The notes under the pieces were generated by a model. The model was not told the origin of the DNA. It saw nothing but the letters and a program-made list of their open reading frames with translations, and did no database searches. A stretch of 64,000 nucleotides of DNA from Enoplolaimus lenunculus (Eukaryota > Nematoda > Enoplea > Enoplida > Thoracostomopsidae), in NCBI GenBank assembly GCA_030248215.1, contig JASANG010000335.1, forward strand, positions 1 to 64,000, read 5' to 3'. Shown piece after piece: positions 56,967 through 64,000 of the stretch; position 1 is the stretch's first letter, and each line of letters starts with the position of its first letter. The position numbers and the translations under genes are program-made.

Positions 56967-58358
56967 ATGTTATCACAGCGATTTGTGTTGTACTGCATTG
57001 TAATAAGTTGCGCCTTGAGTTGCGCATATGTTGCCGCTGCAGTTTCATGTGATCGTGAATGTCTTGCAAGTTTTGAAGCGTGTTGTCAGTGTCATGGTTG
57101 TTCTTCAATTCGCTACCGTCGTCAGGCTCGTAGGGCAAAAGTGGCACCGGCAGGCAATTATTGGCAGAGCTTAACACCTGACCAGTTATTAGTCGATGAT
57201 GCTTTATATCCAAGGAAACGAGTTTTTTGGGTGTTTGGAAACAAAAATCCAGTCGTTCGGGAAAGAAAAAATGATTTCGAGTCTGACACTGGTGCTGATT
57301 ATGACGGCGCGTTGACGAATGGCTTGAAACGAAGTGGATTGCGTCCTTTGATGGTACGCCTGAAGCAACTCGGCCTTGGGCGTAAAACCAGCAAACGACG
57401 GTTCCGCCTGCGGGCAACGGAGCATCTGGGAATCAAAAGGGACGCAACTCGAGCAAGCAAGCAGCAATTTGCTCGTAAACGAGCAGGAGCCGCTTCGTGG
57501 TACCAACGTTGGTTTGATTCAAGGCCAATTCGAAGTGAAAGTGGACAGGAAGGAACAACAGAAGGAGACAATGCAATAGATTGGTTAGTTCCTGCGGAAA
57601 ACTATGGCTGGAATATGCAACATAAACGACTCAGAAGAGGACTAACGTCTGGTGGATATAATGATAACTGGATTCTGCGCCCGGTGCCACCTGCGCTTGG
57701 CGGATACGGTCTGTACCGACGGCGAGCAGACAAACGAGCGTTTCGTCTTACTTCCGGGTTACTCGACGGCAACGCCCAAGGTCTGAGAAACGTCAAACGA
57801 AGCACCGCCGAGTATAAACGATGGCTGCGAGCTTTGCTGACCAAGCGTGGTTCGGCAAATTTGGGCCTGCCTGGGTCCGATGATGATGATGATGAACTTC
57901 TGGAAGAGCCGAAAACCTCGAAATCACTTTGGATATCAAAAATCCGCGGAGAACAATTCACCCGGCGGTTAAGAATGTTTGGCGAACACGATATCGCTGA
58001 TTCTTGGGAAACGTCAGGGGGCGGCGTTGATCTAGGCCCTGGAGGCCAGAGAACTGTCGGAAAAATGCGAGGCCGGCGCCGCCGTCGTCGTTCGTCCATA
58101 AGGCAGGGCGGCTTAATGCCAAGTGGTCATTACTATGCTTCGGTACTCAAAGGGCTAAACTCGCCAGATGTTTCGGCGATTCGACAGCTCTACGAGAATG
58201 CAAGGTCTACCCGAATGCCGGTCTCGGCCTCTAAAGAGCTGCTGGAACCAGGCCGGGCAACGGACGACGGATCGGAAGATATTATAACAGCCATTCATGA
58301 CGATGCGGTCCGTACTAAGGTTATCAAAGGTCAAAATCTTAGTAACAAACAGCCTTAG
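56967..58358 (+). CDS. Secreted prohormone-like precursor (predicted neuropeptides)
   Basis: 463 residues from the first ATG; an earlier TTG is not a likely start. Residues 1-25 are a signal peptide (MLSQRFVLYCIVISCALS). Directly after it all six mature cysteines cluster (28, 32, 39, 40, 42, 45: C-x3-C-x6-CC-x-C-x2-C), followed by RYRR. The rest has no cysteine but many basic cleavage sites: RKR 83-85, KR 121-122, GRK 138-140, KRR 143-145, RKR 170-172, RR 223-224, RRR 251-253, KR 256-257, 277-278, 284-285, 293-294, and an arginine run at 370-375. KR plus GRK would release a 15-residue amidated peptide, SGLRPLMVRLKQLGL-amide. Other bounded segments include GLTSGGYNDNWILRPV..., AFRLTSGLLDGNAQGLRNV and WLRALLT. 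DDDDD lies at 305-309. The layout is that of a neuropeptide or peptide-hormone precursor; no named family is recognised. AATAAA follows 64 bases after the stop. Confidence 0.85.
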   Translation: MLSQRFVLYCIVISCALSCAYVAAAVSCDRECLASFEACCQCHGCSSIRYRRQARRAKVAPAGNYWQSLTPDQLLVDDALYPRKRVFWVFGNKNPVVRERKNDFESDTGADYDGALTNGLKRSGLRPLMVRLKQLGLGRKTSKRRFRLRATEHLGIKRDATRASKQQFARKRAGAASWYQRWFDSRPIRSESGQEGTTEGDNAIDWLVPAENYGWNMQHKRLRRGLTSGGYNDNWILRPVPPALGGYGLYRRRADKRAFRLTSGLLDGNAQGLRNVKRSTAEYKRWLRALLTKRGSANLGLPGSDDDDDELLEEPKTSKSLWISKIRGEQFTRRLRMFGEHDIADSWETSGGGVDLGPGGQRTVGKMRGRRRRRRSSIRQGGLMPSGHYYASVLKGLNSPDVSAIRQLYENARSTRMPVSASKELLEPGRATDDGSEDIITAIHDDAVRTKVIKGQNLSNKQP

Positions 58359-58422
58359 AACAAGCATAAGAGAAGCTGTCGTATAAACCTTGGTATTGAC
58401 CAGAAATCCGTAGAATATTACG

Positions 58423-58428
58423 AATAAA
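58423..58428 (+). terminator. Polyadenylation signal (AATAAA)
   Basis: Canonical hexamer shortly after the precursor's stop codon; a TTAGGC-core MITE begins about 65 bases further on. Confidence 0.65.
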
Positions 58429-58491
58429 AGTTCTCCAATGCTGACTGTCTGTGAAAGGTCGAATATATGTGGCTGTTTTCACTACAATATC

Positions 58492-58672
58492 GGCCAGTGC
58501 TACTTTGAGTGGCGTAAACAAAACAGTAGCACAAGCGTATTCCTAAGCCTAAACTTCAGCGTAAGAATAAGCCTATTACTACGCCTAAGTCTAAGCAAAC
58601 AATAAGTTTAAAGCTTAAGCTTACTCTATTATAACCCCGAGAAATGCATCGCCCTTCAAAGTAATATAGACC
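58492..58672 (+). mobile_element. TTAGGC-core MITE, 6/8 TSD
   Basis: Left end GGCCAGTGCTACTTTGAGTG, right end CGCCCTTCAAAGTAATATAGACC. Octamers ACAATATC and ACGATATT match at six of eight. It lies just beyond the prohormone-like gene's poly-A signal, perhaps within its 3' flank. Confidence 0.83.
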
Positions 58673-59284
58673 ACGATATTAGTCCTTACTTTACGTTGAA
58701 AGTAAAAATTTATTAATCTGTATTTTTGGTCGAGTTCTGGTTGCGAAATATTTGGTTTGAGTGATTGTAAACCTTTCTCTTCCCAATCCAACTACCCTAA
58801 GAGTAAAAGACGTCACCCGAAGACCGGATGACTTATAGGGTATGTGGGAAGAAGGTTTAGGCTTACACATAAGATTACGCTTAGGTTTTTCTAGATTTCA
58901 GGTGAAATGGATATATTCAAGGGCAAAACGACTAAGAAACTTAAACACTCATTTTGGTAAAACGATAAGAACGGAATGAAGTTTATTGTTTCAGAAAAAT
59001 TGTCATACATACATAGAAGTAAGTATATAAACAAGAGAAATATTCAACTTAATTGTATTTATGTGAACATATCAAACATATATACTTCAAAATCCAGTAA
59101 ATGGTTATGAATAATTTTATTTTCAGCTCAAAACTATGCTGACAAGTACTACAACCACAATCACGCCTAGTTGAAGATTTTGTGCCTAATCTAGCAGCTG
59201 CATGATCGTAGCCACAAGAAAAGACCATGGAGCTAACCCGCGGATTTCATTTGTAATGGTATTTGAAAGAAGGAAGTAAAAACT
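58673..59284. other. Intergenic stretch
   Basis: A few hexamers near 58858-58890 (GGTTTAGGCTTACAC, TTACGCTTAGG) are probably a dead TTAGGC-core element. Nothing else. Confidence 0.4.
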
Positions 59285-59402
59285 GGACCAATGAATGGAA
59301 CAAGAGCGGACGAGCAAGCATAAGCATATTCCTAAGCCTAAGCGTACGAATGAACTTATACCTAAACCTAAGTCTAATAAGCCTAAGCAAAAAAATTAAT
59401 GT
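59285..59402 (+). mobile_element. TTAGGC-core MITE, 3' truncated
   Basis: Left end GGACCAATGAATGGAACAAG with GAGCGGACGAG box, then ATTCCTAAGCCTAAGCG and AAACCTAAGTCTAATAAGCC; the right third is absent. Confidence 0.75.
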
Positions 59403-61243
59403 TAGTTATTTCATCATTCTGCATACAAGGACAAGGGATAGTGCATAAATGTCCCTTCTCGAAATTTGTGGTGAGGCAAGAAAAATAACTTTTATCAGCC
59501 TTAAATGCTCTCGAAACGAAGTTGAACCCTACCTAATCCACTTTGAAAATGTTGGTGTAAACCTTGCAGTAGTTCGTTTGTTTTCATCGCAAACTTGCAA
59601 TACGTGCTGGAATCATTTCAGAATATGATCAATGCATATGATCTAAAATAGTAAATATGTAGAAAAACAGTAACAGAAATACATTAACATAAGGCCCTGA
59701 ACATTAATTATAAGGCACTGACAAAGACATAAAACATAATGATATGTAATAAGAATTATTGCAAGTATTGCATTCACTTTGATTATTTATGAAAATGACT
59801 ACTATCTAAATTGTTTTACGAAACAAACGAAGCGCAGTTGTAGAATTTTAAATATAAATTTTGTTTCACAGGCGCTAACAGTTTTTTCTGCTATGGAGGT
59901 TTGCTATCGCAAAAGAATAGTATAGACTTCTTGTGGTATAAAATGGCGTCGGCGACTAAGTTAGAATAGCCCTGTTCTAATTGCCACGGTCATTTTTTTT
60001 GTATTTTCAAACGCACCCTTGCGTGGTCAGCTTCGAAATTTAACACAATTTTACAAACCTGAGTTGTATTTCTGAGCAAATTTTGAGATTCACCACAGCA
60101 GTAGTAGGCTATTGATAAGTGTTGATACACGTTGAATACGGTTGAGAATACTACTCTTAGAGTTAATAGCTAACAAGTCCCCATGACGGCGTCCCATGGA
60201 ACCTTAATTAAGCACAACTTATTATTAAAGTATGAACTAAACACCTTGCTCTAATTGAAATATTACACTCATGGCGCTTCCTTAATATATAAAGCAAAAC
60301 TGCAACTTTTTGTTAGGAAAATGGCTCACGTTTGGCGTTTATTTGTTTTTGTTAAAAAAGCCAGCGTTTACATAAGTCAACGCTTTCAATAATTACTTAA
60401 GTATAACTTAGGTATTTACTTTAGTAACATTTCAAAAACATAACCGCTAAGACGCAGCTGACAATAAAATTTGTTGACCAGCTGACAAGGTAGTTGGCCT
60501 TAATCTACAGATCGTTCTACCTACTTTGAACCGTGATCTTCTTGAGTTGGAAAATTTTTTTGATTAAAAAACTACTTTAATTGATTTACGGGAAAAGATA
60601 AGTTGAAGTGAGAAACGAGTATACAATTCAAATAATGTAGAATAATAAAACAATAACAACAAAGAACACATTGTGACACAAATATCAATGGCACAAAGCA
60701 GTGACTTTATATTTCAGTGTCAAAATTAGTCAATTTTCAGACATTAATTACGACGCAAAAACATTGGCTAAGTCAAAGCTATAAAATATAAGAGTCCTCC
60801 TACACTGAGCTGATCAATATCCTATAGTTTTAATATTTGGGTTCTCAAATGTGTGTAACACCTATTACCATTTAAAATGTTTTTAAAATTTAAACCAGAA
60901 ATACAGAGACTCGAAATACTAAATCATCATCAGCTAAGCCAACGTTTTTGCAATCAAAATTAATATTTTGTACAATTCGCAATGATATGAAAATAAACAC
61001 AGAAACAACTGAAGCCTTACCGTTTTATAATTCAGGGTAGGCCTATAACCAAAGGGAAACTAATTCTGTCTTTAGAAGTAATTCGATTCGCCTCCCGTGA
61101 AAACTTTGAATCAGCTTGAAATTTTTTGGTCGTATTGAACATAGCAAGCCGGCTAAAGCGTGGTTGTCAATACCCTTCCTTATCAATGTAGCACGGTAGG
61201 ACCGGATACCAAATAATAAAACTACGAAAAAAGCATTATATAA
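59403..61243. other. Intergenic stretch, no gene supported
   Basis: Near 60370-60455 TTACTTAAGTATAACTTAGG and ACATTTCAAAAACATAACCG indicate part of the ACTTAAGT-core foldback family. No other feature. Confidence 0.4.
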
Positions 61244-61994
61244 GCAATATTCACACGTGCAAATTTTTGCAGCAAAAACTTGGACGTGCAACTTGCAAGT
61301 GCAAGTTTGGTCACAAAGCAGATTTGAAGTTCTTGCAGCTGCAAATTATTCATTAGAATTCATGTGATTGAATTTAATTCGCACTTGTGAACGCCGTCGC
61401 AAATCGCTCGAATTTCTTGCACTTGCATTTTCATTGGCCAATCAAAAGACATGTTGCTGAGCGACTTTTGAAATAATTCAGACTTATTAAATTTATTCAA
61501 GAAGTGTGAATTAATTCAAATATCTAACTTGTTTGATATTTCGCAGCCGACGGCGAAAGTAATGGGACTAGTTTTAAATTTTTAAACATTAGATAAAGAT
61601 TGCATCGCGATGAAAACTTTTTCAAGTCAAGAAATTTCGACTATAACCTTCTTTGCGCATGAATGTTTCTTACGACTGAAACGTGCAGCTGCACGTTTTT
61701 AGAAAAATTCATTCGAAGAACAGGTGGAATTTATTCTTGATTAATATTAGCGAAGAATTAATTCGTAGATATGAATAGTCTTGCAAGTCGAATTCATATA
61801 TAATCATTGGCTAAACTGATAGATTATAGGTTATGTTTGAAATTTATTGCAGTGGTCTGCGAATTATTCACATAAATTCATGTCAAGATTCAGAATGAAA
61901 TTATGAATGTTTACAAATACTTGCAGCTGCCAGTATTTCTTGCAAGTTGCAGCTGCTAGTTCTCGCAGCAAAAACGTGCACGTGTGAATAGGGC
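61244..61994. mobile_element. TTGCAGCTGCAA-core MITE, complete, 751 bp
   Basis: Ends GCAATATTCACACGTGCAAA and the inverted CACGTGTGAATAGGGC. Near both ends CTTGCAAGTTGCAGCTGC-type words recur in both orientations; TTGCAGCTGCAA, GTGCACGT and CAACTTGCAAG are its building blocks. The middle is plain AT-rich sequence. No transposase. No clear duplication at the flanks. It is the largest MITE in the window. Confidence 0.75.
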
Positions 61995-62124
61995 TTTAGA
62001 AACAATTTTTTGAAAATTTTATTTTTCGGTGACGACAAAAAATTGACCCAGACTGAGACTTTTCATGGCCGGTTTCGGTAGTCAGGTATCTGTCTCGGGT
62101 CTCGGTTTTGTTCTGGACCGCTCA

Positions 62125-62262
62125 TTCTGGTTAGGATCGAGGCTATTACTTTCGCTTAGGCTTGGGTCTAGTTTTAGACTTATTTTACGCTGAAGTTTAA
62201 CCATAGGGTTAGGAATTGGAATCCTCTGAAGTGTTGTTACGTCCTTAAAACATCACTGGCTA
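62125..62262 (-). mobile_element. Decayed TTAGGC-core MITE
   Basis: CGCTTAGGCTTGGGTC, AGGGTTAGGAATTGG and a right end GTTACGTCCTTAAAACATCACTGGC echo the family order. Confidence 0.55.
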
Positions 62263-62439
62263 TCTATCAGGTTTTCCATCGTTATTGTAACCAATAAAAA
62301 TTGTGACCGCACATGGGCACATACAAACATTTGCATTAATACCTGTATGACAGAAAAAATATGTAAGTAAAAGTAAGTCAATCAGTTCTACAGTAGGCAT
62401 AAATGCAAATGATAGTTTCAAGTTTTTGAAATTTTAAAA

Positions 62440-62510
62440 AATATCCGGCAAGTTAAAATTCCGAAGCCAGAGCCGGAGCCAATGCCGAATATCCGGTCGC
62501 ACCCTGCAAT
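62440..62510. repeat. CCGG-core repeat fragment
   Basis: ATATCCGGCAAG, GAAGCCAGAGCCGGAGCC, GAATATCCGGTCGCACCCTG, near-identical in design to 36415-36490 and ending in an inverted CAGGGTG. Confidence 0.65.
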
Positions 62511-62639
62511 GAAGTCTGGTGATACAAGTTGTGCGACTATGCCTCAAAGCGCAAGTGTTAAACTAAACTTACGTTGTAAGCGAATCGAAGTCTCTCGTCT
62601 TCCAATTATAAAAGGGTAGTGGAAAGTGATAAAACACAT

Positions 62640-62826
62640 GGAAAAGTTACTTTTGAGCAGACTTAACAATAGTATAAGAATATCCCTAAGCCTCAGCGTA
62701 AGGGTAAGCCTATAATTGAGCCTAGCTCTGAGTCTAAGTCTAGCCAAAAATTGGTCATAAGCTGTGACTTACACTATCAAAGCACCGCAGAAAAACCGTA
62801 TAACCTCAATGTAACATAAGTAGGCC
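62640..62826 (+). mobile_element. TTAGGC-core MITE, complete, 7/8 TSD
   Basis: Left end GGAAAAGTTACTTTTGAGCA, right end CTCAATGTAACATAAGTAGGCC. Flanking octamers AAACACAT and AAACATAT differ at one position. The core has decayed to CCTAAGCCTCAGCGTAAG and similar. Confidence 0.82.
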
Positions 62827-63104
62827 AAACATATGGATAAGTATAATTTATATAATATCAAAAATTAACAGAAATTTGACAATCATTACATATACGACGT
62901 ACCTATGTGAACGCATAATTGAACTTCCACAATTTGCAAATTATTGTAGCTGCAATTTTTAGCAAACTGCAAGTTTTGCTTTCTAAACCGAAATTCAGAT
63001 CTGTGTCCATATTCTTTGATTTGTGTAGCGTCTACAACCAGTTGGTAATACCAAGAGTGTATAATATAGTAAGAGTGTGACACTATGCATACAACACGTG
63101 TTAG

Positions 63105-63335
63105 CGTGATGTAGTATCACGCGGTCCCTACTTTGTCTAACCCCCCCTTGATTGATTGAGGGGGTCTGTACGGCTCTGCATTAAACAAAATTGCGTATTA
63201 GATGAAAAGAGGTCTGCACTAAACATGCATAGATGTATTTTGCGTAAGTGTGTTAACTTGTAGGTGTAGTTAAGACCCCCCTCAATCAAGGGTGGGGTAG
63301 CATTTGTTAAGGTCCGCGTAATATCACGTAGTATA
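63105..63335. mobile_element. Foldback MITE with CACGCGG ends
   Basis: The left arm (GTAGTATCACGCGGTCC, then TAACCCCCCCTTGATTGA) pairs with the right arm (CCCTCAATCAAGGGTGGGG, then GGTCCGCGTAATATCACG). A second pairing, CCCTTGATTGATTGAGGGGG, lies within the left arm. The short centre is AT-rich. Confidence 0.75.
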
Positions 63336-63359
63336 TGTTTATAGATGGAGAAGTGTCAT

Positions 63360-63450
63360 CCGGTATGTTTGTAACGAATACCGGAAGCGGATCGGATGTC
63401 GATTTTTGCTTGATATTACACCGGAATCGGATATCCGGTCGATCCTTAAT
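63360..63450. repeat. CCGG-core repeat fragment
   Basis: CATCCGGTATG, ATACCGGAAGCGGATCGGAT and CACCGGAATCGGATATCCGG; one side of a CCGG-core element just downstream of the last gene. Confidence 0.6.
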
Positions 63451-63483
63451 ATATATGTGTATATACATATATAATATATTTAA

Positions 63484-64000
63484 TTAAATGACAGACTCTT
63501 TCGAACTCAATAATGAACAAACAATATCAGACTGACGATGCGGCTGCTCATGAAATGACTGCATTCGTGGTTGTTTCGATGTAGCAGTGTCTTTAGCGGA
63601 TGATTTTTGAACAGATGGTAACGATCCAGATGCCGCTGCTGTTGCTTGTGCCGCCGCTGAAGCGATCATAAAGTCACGATCCGGTGTGTCGCCTCGAGTT
63701 TCAGCTGCAGACGAATCTGGTGACGTCACACCGGACGATGAAGATAACGATGACGTCATCCATCGTGTTCCTCCATCACCGTTGTTGTTAATGACTTCAC
63801 CATCAGCCGGTTCTGGATCAGGACTACTGGAACCGGTTCCGTCAAACGCGGCAACACAATGTGAGCTTGACGGAGCGTAATGTCGTAATTGACGTGCACG
63901 ATGAAGTCCAGTGAGCGGCGCTGAAGGCGCAGGGCGTAAGCCAATCAACGGCGGACTCAGACTTCTCGAGCCGGGACTTGAAACGCTTGGTGTCGAGAGC
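63484..64000 (-). CDS. C-terminal part of a Ser/Pro-rich protein (5' end off window)
   Basis: The minus-strand frame is open from the right edge to a TAA, giving 171 residues. It begins inside the protein (LSTPSVSSPGSRSLSPP), continues PLIGLRPAPSAPLTGL and a basic HRARQLRHY patch, then is Ser/Asp/Gly-rich (SSSPDPEPADGEV, TSSLSSSSGVTSPDSS) with an Ala-rich run (ASAAAQATAAASG), ending CSLLSSKESVI. Many S/TP sites suggest a phosphorylated disordered tail. High GC against AT-rich flanks and the long open frame support coding. No domain is visible and no family recognised; whether this is one exon of many cannot be told from the window. Confidence 0.75.
   Translation of the reverse strand, partial: LSTPSVSSPGSRSLSPPLIGLRPAPSAPLTGLHRARQLRHYAPSSSHCVAAFDGTGSSSPDPEPADGEVINNNGDGGTRWMTSSLSSSSGVTSPDSSAAETRGDTPDRDFMIASAAAQATAAASGSLPSVQKSSAKDTATSKQPRMQSFHEQPHRQSDIVCSLLSSKESVI

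Noticed and set aside
57204-58099. Antisense and shifted frames over the prohormone-like gene
   Set aside because: Shadows of the Arg-rich sense frame; the sense frame has the signal peptide, cleavage sites and poly-A signal.

Overview
The window is AT-rich eukaryotic DNA and looks like part of an invertebrate animal genome. The evidence is a tandem satellite, dozens of short non-autonomous DNA transposons (MITEs), a tRNA-like pol III unit carried inside one MITE family, protein genes followed by AATAAA or ATTAAA signals, and candidate exons bounded by GT/AG sites. The hexamer TTAGGC, the nematode-type telomere repeat, recurs throughout, but inside transposons rather than at a chromosome end. 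It hints at an ecdysozoan, perhaps nematode-like, host; no species can be assigned. I saw no LTR element, LINE, reverse transcriptase or autonomous transposase.

Layout. Bases 1-3244 are an array of a 133-bp satellite that runs off the left edge. From 3.2 to 38 kb there is no strong gene, only MITEs, their fragments and two weak candidate exons on the minus strand (20.7 and 24.0 kb). Four better-supported coding regions follow: a single-pass membrane protein with a long disordered tail (38.6-40.0 kb, +); a secreted, heavily N-glycosylated protein with a novel C-terminal domain (45.6-46.6 kb, +); a secreted prohormone-like precursor with six cysteines, many dibasic sites and one amidation site (57.0-58.4 kb, +); and the 3' end of a Ser/Pro-rich protein (63.5-64.0 kb, -). 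A phase-consistent three-exon minus-strand gene model covers 52.6-56.2 kb.

The main discovery candidate is a MITE family with termini GGCC(A/C)ATGT... and 8-bp target-site duplications whose interior is built of TTAGGC/GCCTAA hexamers. More than a dozen copies are visible; four have perfect 8-bp duplications and several more match at 7 of 8. Other families share the same design, short terminal inverted repeats around an iterated short motif: CCGGAA/GGAATC cores with CAGGGT ends, ACTTAAGT cores, GAGTCAA cores and TTGCAGCTGCAA cores. Another family has TTAA duplications and CCC...GGG ends (piggyBac-like) and carries a tRNA-like A box and B box. A TA-duplicating family and a 12-copy dispersed repeat complete the landscape. 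The genes do not form an operon or an obvious pathway; three of the five look secreted or membrane-bound.
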